DNA of 64,000 nucleotides from an uncultured Methanolobus sp. (GCF_963667555.1 NZ_OY763421.1:513562-577561); one strand, 5' to 3'. Counted from the first letter of the stretch, positions 36,557-46,399 are shown. The notes: generated from the sequence alone by a model not told the origin. Made by a program: numbers and translations.

Positions 36557-36906
36557 GATCTGTGAGAATCTTTTCCGTGAGGAAATTGTTCTCACATTTG
36601 TTTTTTATTCCACCAAAAAATTTGTACTCTGAAACCAAAGTAACCATCCGCCGAAGGCGGCACGTTCCGATGGTGTTATACAGAAGATCAGTCATGTGAT
36701 CAGTTAATTTGTGCGAAGGTTACTATAAAGCTCCTGCAAAAAAGATTACTGCATCGAGCAGATCATTTTTTGGTCACATGGAAAATGCCAGCTTTGCCGA
36801 ATCCTTCGGGATTGCTTAAGTTACTTTGAAAGATGATAGGGCATATCGACCTGACAAAACCAACCTGCTTACTTTAAAGTTTGCCTGGAATAATTTCTAC
36901 ACAGCT
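36557..36906 (+). repeat. MITE-like repeat, copy D (diverged)
   Basis: Left end GATCTGTGAGAATC and right end AATTTCTACACAGC are diverged terminal repeats. ACCATCCGCCGAAGGCGGCAC (core CCGCCGAAGGCGG) is intact near 36643-36663, while the second block is weaker (GCCAGCTTTGCCGAATCC, near 36787-36804). Same orientation as copy E. The remaining intergenic bases 36907-37222 show only an AT-rich promoter for the next gene. Confidence 0.75.
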
Positions 36907-37222
36907 TGAATTAAGGCGTTTTGTATGTTAAATTTTAATTTTCAGCAATTTTTAAGCTTTAATCATTATATTATGTGTTGAAAGAGTTTTAATATTAAAA
37001 CAACCTTGATATAAGCAATAGAAAACTGTTCTAGCTGTAAAAGGTGACGTGATCATCAGTATATTTTCAAAATGATATGTGTGTCTGAATATGGGTTCAG
37101 GCCACTGCATGATAATAAGGGTTCAATGCATGGGTACATGTTCTGTATCTTTTTTTACGTTCTGAATAAGGCCGGATATGAACTCCTGTATCTAAATACG
37201 ATTTTCAGGGAGATTTGCAAAA

Positions 37223-38269
37223 ATGACCGAGATAGACTTTTCACCATTAAAGGGACTTAGATTCAATTGTCTGGATGGATGTGGATTTTGCTGTTCATTC
37301 CCGGCGGAGGTGAGAGAATGGGAACCTAATTTCCCGGTAATACTGGAAAGGAATTGTGAAGCCTTCAAAAAATGGGAAAATGAGTATTCGTATCTGAACG
37401 GGATCTACACAATGAAGCAGCGACAGGATCGCGGGTCCTGTGTACTGCTCAGGGACGACAAACGATGTAGTATCGACAATATAAGAGCACTCCTGTGTAG
37501 AACATTCCCTGTGAAGTTCTTTTTCGGCTGGAGGGTGCAGTTATATGCCAGTATGTCATGCAGGGGATTTTCAGATAAGGCCACTACTGATATGATCGAT
37601 TTTGCAAACGAGGCGGTTGCTGAACTTCCGGAAGGTCTCATGGATCAGATGCTGGAAAAGTCAAAGGCACTATATGCTTCACTGCCTGAAAAGATTCATG
37701 ATTACATGACTCCTGATCAGCTTCGCGCTCTCCTGCTTGAACATGTCGATAAGATGCTCTTCTATCCGTGGTCTGTCAGTGACGAGGCGAGGGTGGAATT
37801 TGAAGCAGAACTATCTTCAAATGAGTTCCTGGACCTGCCAACATACCTGACCGAAGAACTCGAATGGCAGGTTTTCAGGATGGAGGACGGTTTTGTGCGC
37901 AGAGTGGTACTTAAAGACACAGGAGAGACAAAGAATGTCGATAGTATAGTCTATTCGAACTTCTCTGTAAAACCGCTCTCATCTGAAGCTATCAGGGATA
38001 TTTTAGTTTATCTTCGCAGACTTGCTTCTACCGATCACTTTGCCGGTGTTGTCTATCGCAAAGCTCTGGAGCAGGGAGACGATCTGATATCACTGTCAGG
38101 TCTTGCAGTTTCCGAATTAGAAAGGGTCAAGGACATGTTCCTGCTAAAGGCAAGTCTTCTTGCAGAATTCGAAAAGTGGGAGCATGTAAATGAAAAAACC
38201 ATAGAGGATACTATAGTGATGTATGATAGCTGTCTGGCAACGGTACCGGCTATAGGATTGATATTATAA
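37223..38269 (+). CDS. YkgJ-family cysteine cluster protein
   Basis: A 348-residue protein with the YkgJ-type cysteine motif in its first 120 residues: CLDGCGFCC, then CVLL, CSIDNIRALLCRTFP and SCRGF. Such proteins are thought to bind zinc or an Fe-S cluster; the biochemical role is unknown. The C-terminal 200 residues are helical and without cysteines apart from one near the end, longer than in minimal family members. GGGAG lies about ten bases before the ATG. It is flanked on both sides by MITE copies D and E. Confidence 0.8.
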   Translation: MTEIDFSPLKGLRFNCLDGCGFCCSFPAEVREWEPNFPVILERNCEAFKKWENEYSYLNGIYTMKQRQDRGSCVLLRDDKRCSIDNIRALLCRTFPVKFFFGWRVQLYASMSCRGFSDKATTDMIDFANEAVAELPEGLMDQMLEKSKALYASLPEKIHDYMTPDQLRALLLEHVDKMLFYPWSVSDEARVEFEAELSSNEFLDLPTYLTEELEWQVFRMEDGFVRRVVLKDTGETKNVDSIVYSNFSVKPLSSEAIRDILVYLRRLASTDHFAGVVYRKALEQGDDLISLSGLAVSELERVKDMFLLKASLLAEFEKWEHVNEKTIEDTIVMYDSCLATVPAIGLIL

Positions 38270-38347
38270 GCAGATTCCTGCAACGAGATCAGGAACAAGT
38301 ATTGACTCTTGTTCCTGTACTTTGCATGCTTTTTCTACTGATGTATG

Positions 38348-38706
38348 GGCTCTGTAGAAATCCTGTTTACATGTGTGACACGAACTTTGCTCTTTTTTCA
38401 GTTCCAAAACAAAAACAAAAAACAATTTCAAGCTAAACCCAAAATAACCATCCGCCGAAGGCGGCACATTCCAATACCTCTGTACAGAAAAAATTGCATT
38501 TATGCTTGAGAATTCTACAGAAAGCATGCGCAAAAAGTATTCCTCTGGAACATGTAGATTACTTAATTTTGTTTGTGGTAAAACGCCGGCTTCGCCGGAC
38601 CCTTCGGGATCATTTAAGTTATTCATGAATTACGATTGAGTCTATGAACTGACAAAAACAGCCTGCTTCCCTTTAAGCATTAATGGTAGGATCTCTACAG
38701 AGCAGA
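38348..38706 (+). repeat. MITE-like repeat, copy E (near full length)
   Basis: The left terminal repeat GGCTCTGTAGAAATCCTG (38348-38365) and the right end AGGATCTCTACAGAGC (to about 38705) are inverted copies. CCGCCGAAGGCGG is near 38453-38465. CGCCGGCTTCGCCGG and CCCTTCGGG lie near 38584-38605. Any reading frame in it differs from copy to copy, so it is non-coding. I use its orientation as the reference for the family. Confidence 0.85.
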
Positions 38707-38748
38707 CATGCAAAGATTTAATATGTATCAGGACTTGAAGCCAATTTC

Positions 38749-39930
38749 ATGGTTACTATGTTCGCTGACAGGATGGAGAACAGCAAAAAGTCCTTCATCA
38801 GGGAGATCTTGAAAGTCACGCAGCAGCCGGAGGTAATATCATTTGCCGGCGGACTGCCAAATCCTGCACTTTTCCCGGCAGAGGAACTTGCAGCAGCGGC
38901 TGCAAAGGTCATGACAGAGGATGCTGCAAATGTCCTGCAATATAGTACCACAGAAGGTTACCTGCCTTTACGTGAGTTCATTTCACAGAGGTACCTTGAA
39001 AAGAGCGGACTTAAGATAGATCCTTCTGAGATCCTCATCACAAACGGCTCACAGCAGAGCTTGGACCTTATCGGCAAGGTCTTCCTGAACAAAGGGGACA
39101 GAGTCGTTATTGAAAGCCCGGGTTATCTTGGTGCCATCCAGTCTTTCTCAATATTCGAGCCGGAGTTTCGTGAAGTTCCTCTTCTTGATGATGGTATCGA
39201 CATTGAGATGCTTGACAAAACCCTGGAGGAAAGCGATGCAAAGCTCTTCTACACGGTTCCCACATTCCAGAATCCTTCCGGTGTTACGTATTCTCAAGAG
39301 AAAAGGGAAGTAACAGCCAGAGTTCTCGATAAACATGGAGTTGTCTGTGTTGAGGACAATGCCTACGGTGAACTGAGATTTGCAGGAGAGGACGTACCTA
39401 CTATCAGGAATTATCTGGAAAACACAATTCTGATGGGTTCCTTCTCAAAGATAATTGCTCCAGGGTTGCGGCTTGGATGGATATGTGCAAAGAAAGACAT
39501 CATGGAGAGGCTTCTTGTTGTAAAGCAGGCTGCAGATCTGCATTCCAATTACCTTTCTCAGAGAATAATCTCCCAGTATCTTATGGACAATGATATTGAC
39601 GGCCACATATCAAAGATCAAGAGTGCGTATGGGTCAAGGCGTGACCACATGGTTGACATGATGTCCCGATATTTCCCTGAAGGCATCAGTTATACTAAAC
39701 CGCAGGGCGGTATGTTCGTCTGGGTCACATTGCCTGAAGGTGTATCTTCAATGGAACTATTTGACATGGCGATAAAAGAGAATGTTGCCTTTGTCCCGGG
39801 AAATCCGTTCTACACTGTTGAGGGAGCAGGTTCTAACACTCTGAGGCTGAACTATTCCAATTCTGATCCTGACGATATCGAAGCTGGAATCAGGAAGCTT
39901 GCAGCTTGTATGGAAAAACTCAGCTGTTAA
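38749..39930 (+). CDS. PLP-dependent aminotransferase, class I/II (LysN/AraT-like)
   Basis: A 393-residue fold-type I aminotransferase. The PLP-binding lysine lies in GSFSKIIAPGLRLGW near residue 233. Other conserved parts are NGSQQSLDLIGKVF, ESPGYLGAIQSF, PTFQNPSGVTYS and EDNAYGELRF. The N-terminal SFAGGLPNPALFP places it with 2-aminoadipate/aromatic aminotransferases of archaea and Thermus. Substrate cannot be read from sequence. An ATG at 38758 (MFADRMEN) is an alternative start. It is preceded by MITE copy E, which ends about 43 bases upstream and so must supply or adjoin its promoter. Confidence 0.9.
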   Translation: MVTMFADRMENSKKSFIREILKVTQQPEVISFAGGLPNPALFPAEELAAAAAKVMTEDAANVLQYSTTEGYLPLREFISQRYLEKSGLKIDPSEILITNGSQQSLDLIGKVFLNKGDRVVIESPGYLGAIQSFSIFEPEFREVPLLDDGIDIEMLDKTLEESDAKLFYTVPTFQNPSGVTYSQEKREVTARVLDKHGVVCVEDNAYGELRFAGEDVPTIRNYLENTILMGSFSKIIAPGLRLGWICAKKDIMERLLVVKQAADLHSNYLSQRIISQYLMDNDIDGHISKIKSAYGSRRDHMVDMMSRYFPEGISYTKPQGGMFVWVTLPEGVSSMELFDMAIKENVAFVPGNPFYTVEGAGSNTLRLNYSNSDPDDIEAGIRKLAACMEKLSC

Positions 39931-40005
39931 ATTAAAATCCGGCCAAAAAAAGTAACATATGTAACATATTGTAGTAATCTATTGCAGGATAAAAAAGAAA
40001 AAGCA

Positions 40006-40179
40006 TCACTTTAAAGTGATAGCTTCCACAGGACAGATATCAACGCAGTCACCACAATCGACACACTCGTTAGGGTCGACGACTGCAACGTCATCGCTCA
40101 TTGAAATAGCTTCTACCGGGCAGGAATTAACACACTGCTCGCATCCTGTACATGTATTCTTATCAATAACAGCTGGCAT
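40006..40179 (-). CDS. 2x[4Fe-4S] ferredoxin
   Basis: A 57-residue ferredoxin. The two cluster motifs are CTGCEQCVNSCP (residues 10-21) and CVDCGDCVDICP (residues 39-50), each followed by VEAI. It is a small soluble electron carrier, typical of methanogens. GGGAGTG lies about six bases before the ATG. It is a single gene, between the convergent aminotransferase gene and a kinase gene. Confidence 0.92.
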   Translation of the reverse strand: MPAVIDKNTCTGCEQCVNSCPVEAISMSDDVAVVDPNECVDCGDCVDICPVEAITLK

Positions 40180-40279
40180 TTTATTTCACTCCCTTAGTAT
40201 CACTTTTATGACAGTTACGACACTTATGATACTACAACTCCAATCTGGGATAATGAAATAAAAACCTAACGAGAATTAT

Positions 40280-41539
40280 CTATTGGTCAAGAGGCAGTAT
40301 AATGGTGAAAATACTGCCTTTTCCCTCTTCACTTTTTACAGTTACTTCTCCGTTATGCATTTCCACCAGCTTTCTTACAAGTGATAGTCCAAGTCCGGTT
40401 CCATCATACTGGCGGTTGAGACTTGAGTCAAGTTGTTTGAATGGTTCAAAGAGTATTTTCTGATTCTCTTTAGAAATACCAATGCCTGTATCCTCAACCT
40501 GAATGTGTAATCTGTTATTTTTCATGTATGTGGACAGATACACATATCCGCCGGCAGGTGTGAATTTAACAGAATTGCCTACAAGATTTATCATTATCTG
40601 TTTCAGTTTGCTTTGGTCGGCCTGTATGATGATGTCCTCAATATCCTTTCTTTCTAAAAAGAGTTCATTCTTTGATGCAAGAGGTTTAAGGATAGTTATT
40701 ATCTCATCTATGAGCTTCCTGTCAGAAACATCTCCATAGTTCAATACCATCTCACCTGCTTCGATCTTTGAAAGATCAAGAATGTCATTGATGATCGTCA
40801 GTAAATGTTTTCCGCTGTTGGAAATATTGTTTGCATATCGGCTCTGTTTTTCATTCAGCTCTCCGAAATTACCTTCAGTGAGCAGTTCCGAAAATCCGAT
40901 TATAGAGTTCAATGGAGTGCGCAGTTCGTGGCTCATATTAGCAAGGAACTCACTTTTGGCGCGGTTTAAGGATTCTGCATTAAGTCTTGCCTCAAATTCT
41001 TTGTTCTTTTCTTCCATTTCCCAGATAGCTCTACTATGTAAAAGGCAGGCTTCAAGTGAGAATGCGAATTTTGAAACAACCTTGATAAGCTGGTTCGCTA
41101 CATATTCAGGTTCTTTCAGTTCGTTCACCCAGTAAAGTTTCAAAACCCCATAATCTTTAAGTGGAAACAGTATACACATTCCGGAACTAAAACTGTCTTC
41201 AATGACGATGTCTCTGAACTTATCTTCGTTTGCACTTACAATGAAAGGTGTTTTGGATGTAATTTCTGTGAATATGGGGTGAGATACTGGTATTTTTCTT
41301 AAATTAACATAATATTCGGGGTTTGCATAGACCATACTTGATGTATCCATTTTTTTGAAATCAAGGTATTCATCCCTGATCCAGACTGAGGCAAAGTTTA
41401 CTTTTTTCCTGGACATAAGTTTCTTCAGGAAACTATCACAATTTTCCGTGATATCCAGTGAGTTGCCTACTGAAAGTGAAAGTTCGTATAACAGTGATAT
41501 CTGGTTAAATATTTCTGCATACTTTTTCTGGTGGTCCAT
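40280..41539 (-). CDS. Cytoplasmic sensor histidine kinase with GAF-like domain
   Basis: A 419-residue kinase without membrane helices. The first 170 residues resemble a GAF domain (VNFASVWIRDEYLDF, CILFPLKDYGVLKLYW). A coiled-coil linker with EMEEKNKEFEARLNAES leads to HisKA with NMSHELRTPLNSIIGFSELL (His near 206). The ATPase domain has NLVGNSVKFT, DTGIGISKENQK and GTGLGLSLVRKL. GGAGTT precedes the ATG. It overlaps the 3' end of the FIST gene by 35 bases, so the two are co-expressed and the FIST protein is probably its input. Confidence 0.92.
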   Translation of the reverse strand: MDHQKKYAEIFNQISLLYELSLSVGNSLDITENCDSFLKKLMSRKKVNFASVWIRDEYLDFKKMDTSSMVYANPEYYVNLRKIPVSHPIFTEITSKTPFIVSANEDKFRDIVIEDSFSSGMCILFPLKDYGVLKLYWVNELKEPEYVANQLIKVVSKFAFSLEACLLHSRAIWEMEEKNKEFEARLNAESLNRAKSEFLANMSHELRTPLNSIIGFSELLTEGNFGELNEKQSRYANNISNSGKHLLTIINDILDLSKIEAGEMVLNYGDVSDRKLIDEIITILKPLASKNELFLERKDIEDIIIQADQSKLKQIMINLVGNSVKFTPAGGYVYLSTYMKNNRLHIQVEDTGIGISKENQKILFEPFKQLDSSLNRQYDGTGLGLSLVRKLVEMHNGEVTVKSEEGKGSIFTIILPLDQ

Positions 41540-42662
41540 GAAGAACTCCTATAACAATTGTTTTGTTAAAATACTCCAGCACGTCTCCTTTCATGGAACC
41601 AATTTCCCCTGCGGAGAGAACCCCTTCCGGTACCACATGTACATTTTTACTTTCAAGTCCTTTTTTAATGGTTAATAACTCCTCTTTAAAATCATCCTGA
41701 AGGTATGATGACCTTCCAATGCAGTCCATAACAAGACAATGTTCAGCAGAAATCTCATTTTCATCCAGGCAGTCCTCAACGGCCATTTCAGCAGCGTGGA
41801 AGAGGTCTTCCTTTTCTCCTTTTAATATACTGAGAACTGCATTTTCCGGAATATTGCCTGCACAAATAAGTTCCCCGCTGTCATTGACTTTGAATATTTC
41901 TCTTATCAGATCTTCCTGATCTTCAACGTAAATCCCAAAAGGATAGTGGCTTAGTACATTGTAGCCGTTATCCATGTCAATATCAACCTGATAATTTGCC
42001 AGAAGTGCTTCTCTGAATACTTCTAAAGCATTTCTCCAGTTTAGTTCTTTAATGATGTTGTCTTCACTTTTAGTTACAACAAGGGGTCCTATGTCTCTTT
42101 TCCATCCGTGGCGTACTCCAATATTGCATGCTGAATCAAGGAATGCAATTATTGCAGCATCTTTAAAGAATCCTTTTGGGGAAATTATGCATGGTTTTTG
42201 TTCCATATCTATAAAACCGGCACCACAGCCCAAATATTCGATCGAATCTGCAAATAGGTTGTAAACTGAAGTGAGAAGTGGGGATACATTCGACATCCCA
42301 TCTACTATGATAAAAGCAGTTGTCCCTTTTTTACAAAGGGATCTAAATGGTGCTGTTTTTTGTTCCAGTTTCTTTCGCGGATCTTTTAGCCCTTCAATGA
42401 GTATCGGTTTATGAAATGCCGGAAGCACATGAATGATAATCCCTGTATTATATGAATCAGTATTATGGATTATTCCGGGAAAGATGGCACCAAAGAAATC
42501 GATTTTCATTTTGTTCAGTTCAGCTATGAGGGTATTGATGTCAGGCAGATCCTTCTCTGCCAGCATTAAAAGGACAACCTCTTTGCTTTTGACATCAAGG
42601 TTTTTAATAGCATCGACAATGCTGTCTATTTCAGGTGATGGGATGTACATAAATATCTTCAA
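41505..42662 (-). CDS. FIST-domain sensory protein
   Basis: A 385-residue protein with FIST_N (about residues 30-220) and FIST_C (about 230-370) domains, a proposed small-ligand sensor often coupled to kinases. Recognisable parts are FFGAIFPGII, EYLGCGAGFIDM, NYNVLSHYPFG-like NGYNVLSHYPFGIYV and VPEGVLSAGEIGS, the last a FIST_C hallmark. The frame opens with a TTG at 42662, with an ATG at 42650 as alternative; neither has a clear ribosome binding site, so a leaderless message is possible. It overlaps the downstream kinase gene by 35 bases. Confidence 0.82.
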   Translation of the reverse strand: MKIFMYIPSPEIDSIVDAIKNLDVKSKEVVLLMLAEKDLPDINTLIAELNKMKIDFFGAIFPGIIHNTDSYNTGIIIHVLPAFHKPILIEGLKDPRKKLEQKTAPFRSLCKKGTTAFIIVDGMSNVSPLLTSVYNLFADSIEYLGCGAGFIDMEQKPCIISPKGFFKDAAIIAFLDSACNIGVRHGWKRDIGPLVVTKSEDNIIKELNWRNALEVFREALLANYQVDIDMDNGYNVLSHYPFGIYVEDQEDLIREIFKVNDSGELICAGNIPENAVLSILKGEKEDLFHAAEMAVEDCLDENEISAEHCLVMDCIGRSSYLQDDFKEELLTIKKGLESKNVHVVPEGVLSAGEIGSMKGDVLEYFNKTIVIGVLHGPPEKVCRNI

Positions 42663-42930
42663 TATTTGTAAATATGCTATAGTTGCGATTCCGACTATTT
42701 CCCGGGGGTCTCTATCGTATGTACAATTTGCACATTATGCGTTAAATTTGAACAGGTTAACATTTAGGTATTAGTATAGTATAATATTTATATATTGTCT
42801 TGTAATAGACATATACATGAAAATTGGAAATGGATATTATTTCTATTGGCTGTAATACAAATAGTCTGATTGAAAATGGCAAACCTTTCAGAAGGATTAA
42901 ATATACTATATACTGTACCTAGTAAAAGAA

Positions 42931-43818
42931 ATGCCCGATAAAAAACATACTCCAACGGACATCAAACTGGTCATAGCACTTGTTCTGCTTACAGATATAT
43001 TCGTGCTTACCCCATTCCTGAGCGATAGTCCTATACGTACTGTGCTTGGCCTGCCAATGGTTCTGTTCCTGCCAGGTTATGCTTTGATTGCCGCGCTCTT
43101 TCCGGGGAAGGATGATCTCGATGGCATAGAACGTGTTGCTCTTAGCTTCGGGCTTAGTATAGCTGTTGTTCCTCTGATCGGGCTTGGGCTGAATTACACA
43201 CCATGGGGCATAAGGCTTGTACCGATCCTTGTATTCCTTACTAACTTTACGATACTGATGTCCATTGTGGCAGTCTACAGGCGTGAAGCACTCGGCTCAG
43301 AAGCATTCTCTGTTCCTTTCAGGGAAATGTACAGGTCTGTAGTTGCTGAGATAAGTGAGAAGCCGGAGTCGAGGCTTGATCGCATTCTTACAATAATTCT
43401 GGTAATTTCAATACTTGCATCTGTGATGACCCTTGTTTATGTCGTTGTTACGCCTAAGCAGGGTGAGAAGTTCACAGAATTCTATATACTGGGTCCGCAG
43501 AGGATGGCGGATAATTACAAGACCCAGCTTGAGCTTGGTGAGAGCGTGGATGTGATCATAGGAATAGTAAATCATGAATATTCCGTGGTTAATTATTCCA
43601 TTGTGATACAGCTGAATAATGAGACGATTGATACGCCTTCTAGTTTGAACCATATTGCACTTGCTCACAATGTCACATGGGAAAAACCTGTTTCGTTTGT
43701 TCCGGGTGTCACCGGCGAGGATATGAAGTTACAGTATCTGCTCTATAGGGATGATAATATGACAGAACCTTACAGGGATCTGCATCTCTGGATCAATGTT
43801 ACGGAGGCTGTCCAGTGA
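42931..43818 (+). CDS. DUF1616 membrane protein
   Basis: A 295-residue protein. Five hydrophobic segments are visible at about residues 11-31, 37-56, 66-85, 92-113 and 150-171. A beta-rich outside domain follows (about 180-295; EFYILGPQRMADNYKTQLELGE). This is the DUF1616 plan common in methanogens, function unknown. Several NxT/NxS sites in the outer part (NYS, NET, NVT) could be glycosylated. A TATA-like TTAAATATACTATATAC at about 42897-42913 predicts a very short leader. GTGA overlap joins it to the CPBP protease gene. Confidence 0.8.
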   Translation: MPDKKHTPTDIKLVIALVLLTDIFVLTPFLSDSPIRTVLGLPMVLFLPGYALIAALFPGKDDLDGIERVALSFGLSIAVVPLIGLGLNYTPWGIRLVPILVFLTNFTILMSIVAVYRREALGSEAFSVPFREMYRSVVAEISEKPESRLDRILTIILVISILASVMTLVYVVVTPKQGEKFTEFYILGPQRMADNYKTQLELGESVDVIIGIVNHEYSVVNYSIVIQLNNETIDTPSSLNHIALAHNVTWEKPVSFVPGVTGEDMKLQYLLYRDDNMTEPYRDLHLWINVTEAVQ

Positions 43819-44657
43819 AACATAAGAAACTGAAAGGTTCCTGGAACTTACGTGACACTTTCAAAAAAGCGGGAACTGTGAATACAGATTCAGTTGTTCC
43901 GGGTTTAACAGACACCTACATAATATCTGTTGCAATGCTGCTTATCATACTTGCGGAGTTACTTCTCTATTCCGGGAATTACAGGGCAGGAATCACATTA
44001 CATGTAATTACTCTGATCGCTTTGTCCGTTTCATCAATATGGATAGACGGGACACATGTGGCAAGAAGTCTTCAGGTGTTGGCTTTGCTCCCTGTCCTCA
44101 GGCTGCTTAATATATCAATGCCTGTTTTTTCAGAGATGACGCTCTATCTTTATGTTTATATCTATGCACCGATGCTTGTACCTGTATTTTTGGTTGTACG
44201 TCATCAGCACATCACAAAAGAAGCTCTTGGTTTCCATTTTTCAAAAATGAAACAATATATCCCTTTGTCTCTGGTGGTAGGGATAGTTATTGCCCAGGGT
44301 GAAAACTTTACAATTCACGCAGGGAATCTCATACCTGATCTCTCGGTGATAAGCCTTCTTAAATTGTCTTTTATTATGATCTTTTTTGTAGGCTTTATGG
44401 AAGAACTTGTATTCAGGTCTTTGATCCAGACTCGTCTTAGTGAGTCCTTCGGTTCTCTTAAAGGCTTGTTGCTGACAAGTCTTCTTTTCGGTGCAATGCA
44501 CTCTGGATATGGTACTATTTATGAGATATTTTATACATTTTTAGCAGGTCTTGTGATCGGTTATATGTTCCAGAGAACCAATAGTTTCCCTTTGATCATG
44601 CTTACTCACGGATTTGTAAACATATTCTTGTTCGGGATAATTCCTTTATTATTTTAG
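43815..44657 (+). CDS. CPBP-family intramembrane glutamic protease
   Basis: A 280-residue integral membrane protein of the CPBP/CAAX protease family (ABI). The three signature motifs are present: EELVFR (EExxxR, near residue 196), FGAMH (FxxxH, near 228) and HGFVN (HxxxN, near 264). About seven hydrophobic segments are visible. It starts with GTG overlapping the stop of the DUF1616 gene (GTGA) and has GGAGG seven bases upstream. Co-translation suggests it acts with the DUF1616 protein, possibly in surface protein or lipid-anchor processing; substrate unknown. Confidence 0.87.
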   Translation: MKHKKLKGSWNLRDTFKKAGTVNTDSVVPGLTDTYIISVAMLLIILAELLLYSGNYRAGITLHVITLIALSVSSIWIDGTHVARSLQVLALLPVLRLLNISMPVFSEMTLYLYVYIYAPMLVPVFLVVRHQHITKEALGFHFSKMKQYIPLSLVVGIVIAQGENFTIHAGNLIPDLSVISLLKLSFIMIFFVGFMEELVFRSLIQTRLSESFGSLKGLLLTSLLFGAMHSGYGTIYEIFYTFLAGLVIGYMFQRTNSFPLIMLTHGFVNIFLFGIIPLLF

Positions 44658-44874
44658 ACATAATCTAAAATAGTTTCTGATTATTATTAATTAGAATTTC
44701 TTTGTGGGCGATAATGATGGAATACTGTTCCTATTAATACTAATATTTCGGACAAGATATATTTATAAAAAAATTTACAGGAATAATTAAATAAATAGAT
44801 GCCTAGTATATTTAGGGATTCAGGACTATTAATGCACAGAATGTATCCTGAATATTGACGGAGATGTAGTTCAT

Positions 44875-45897
44875 ATGATTCATAAAAAAAGCCTGTTAGG
44901 GATTTCTACAGGCCACATTAAGAAAAGTTCATTATTCTTATTAGTACTTGGTACCGCTATATTACTAATGACTTCAACGGCAATGGCTCTTAGCTATTCG
45001 CCAAATCCGCCATCTCCGGGAGATACAGTTACTATTACTGGGATCGCTTCTTCGGATGATATTTCAAATGGACAGTTACCTGTTTCCGTTGTTTTTGAGA
45101 AAACAGAAAGTGTGTCTAATGGGGAATATAGTTTTGATTTAGAGACTATTATTATACCAGAGAATACAGAGTCACTAAGCTTGAAAGCTGAAGGTGTTGA
45201 TAGTCTACATATAACAGTAACTAAATTTGGAATTCCGATATCAGTTCCTGACAAGTATGTAACTGTCACTGATAATATTGCTTCTTTTGGAACAGGGATA
45301 ATAAAAGCAGGACCATATAAAATATCACTGACAGGTACTTCTTCCGGTGATGCGGTAACTCTTAAATTTGGAGGAAAGGGCTTTATAGATGATGTTTCTG
45401 CAGGTGAGTCTTTTGAGTATCAGTATGAACTACCGGAGGATATGCCTGAAGAAATGTTTGTATCAGAAAATGTATTAAAAGTTACTGTGGGTGGCGAAAC
45501 CCTCTCTATCCCTCTAGGAACAACTGCTGACGACAGTTCCAGTAGTTCATCATCTTCCGGTTCATCGTCAAGCAAGAAAAGTAGCAGTCACACCGGAACC
45601 GAGCTTAAGATCGTTGATGCCGATACTCTTGGTGATGATGAAGAAGAGTCATCTGGAGTGGGTGATGATGTTGAAAAGATTCTTCATAATGCAGATAGCA
45701 TGGCATCCACTCAGGACAGTTCTGAAACATCTGAATCAGAAACCGGGTCTGATGATGTCAATGGTTATATTCTGGAAAACAAAACATCATCCAATGAAGA
45801 GAGCAAGCTACCTGAACTTGGTTTGATGGGTGGCGTTATTGGTGTATTATGTCTTGGAGCAATATTCCTCGGGTTCCGTAAGAACAGATACAGGTAA
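44875..45897 (+). CDS. Cell-surface protein with Ser-rich linker and C-terminal anchor
   Basis: A 340-residue exported protein. A signal segment (about residues 18-38, LFLLVLGTAILLMTSTAMA) is followed by a beta-rich domain starting YSPNPPSPGDTVTITG. A low-complexity Ser run (about 222-238) and an acidic Ser/Glu/Asp region lead to a C-terminal helix (ELGLMGGVIGVLCLGAIFLG) and basic tail RKNRYR. The architecture suggests a wall or membrane-anchored protein, but the C-terminus is not the PEF motif. A TATA box (ATATATTTATAAAAAAA, about 44756-44772) and an ATTCAGGA/TCCTGAAT stem (44818-44853) lie upstream. Confidence 0.78.
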   Translation: MIHKKSLLGISTGHIKKSSLFLLVLGTAILLMTSTAMALSYSPNPPSPGDTVTITGIASSDDISNGQLPVSVVFEKTESVSNGEYSFDLETIIIPENTESLSLKAEGVDSLHITVTKFGIPISVPDKYVTVTDNIASFGTGIIKAGPYKISLTGTSSGDAVTLKFGGKGFIDDVSAGESFEYQYELPEDMPEEMFVSENVLKVTVGGETLSIPLGTTADDSSSSSSSSGSSSSKKSSSHTGTELKIVDADTLGDDEEESSGVGDDVEKILHNADSMASTQDSSETSESETGSDDVNGYILENKTSSNEESKLPELGLMGGVIGVLCLGAIFLGFRKNRYR

Positions 45898-46004
45898 AGG
45901 TCACTTTCTTTTTTTAAATGATGGCCGGTGGTTACCGGTCAACCATTAAATTTAACCATCAGCCATGCTGATGGTAACTTTCAAATCCAAAAAAGAAAAA
46001 GATA

Positions 46005-46271
46005 TCAGATAATCTCTGATATCTTGAAGATCACGATTGCTACAAACGATACCAACAACGGCAGAATTGTCATATTTAATGAACAATCCAAAGATTTATT
46101 CCACTTTTCAGAAGCAGATAATATTTCCTTTGCCGAAAGCAACAAGATCAGTGCAACGACCGCCAGCACTCCGTATTCCGGCAGTCCTATTGGGGTCGTC
46201 ATTGATACAACACCTGCTGCTGCTGAAGATATCGTACTGGTTGTTGTGGTTGTTATTGTGCTTGTCAGCAT
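46005..46271 (-). CDS. Small protein with two membrane helices
   Basis: An 88-residue protein, unrecognised. It has a Thr-rich N-terminus, a helix at about residues 33-47 (YGVLAVVALILLLSA) and a second at about 68-84 (ILPLLVSFVAIVIFKI). GGAG lies four to five bases before the ATG, and composition fits a membrane gene, so I prefer it over the antisense frames. Its stop codon lies in a GATATCAGA/TCTGATATC dyad (about 46001-46023), and a CCATCAG/CTGATGG hairpin follows at about 45957-45975. Confidence 0.6.
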   Translation of the reverse strand: MLTSTITTTTTSTISSAAAGVVSMTTPIGLPEYGVLAVVALILLLSAKEILSASEKWNKSLDCSLNMTILPLLVSFVAIVIFKISEII

Positions 46272-46399
46272 TGATCTCCACTCATCTAATAAAAGCGCAT
46301 GATACTATTAATACCTTGTGAAATTATATTCTATATCTTTTGTATTTTTATGATGACATCTCTATTGTGTGTTTTTAGATAATTGGCGAAAAATGTAGG

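Noticed and set aside
38264..38626. Minus-strand frame of 120 codons in MITE copy E
   Set aside because: The frame is not shared by copies F and G and crosses the terminal repeat; it is chance coding in a non-coding element.
45928..46302. Plus-strand frames of 94-124 codons opposite the small membrane protein
   Set aside because: The minus-strand gene at 46005-46271 has a ribosome binding site and two good membrane helices; the plus-strand frames have neither.
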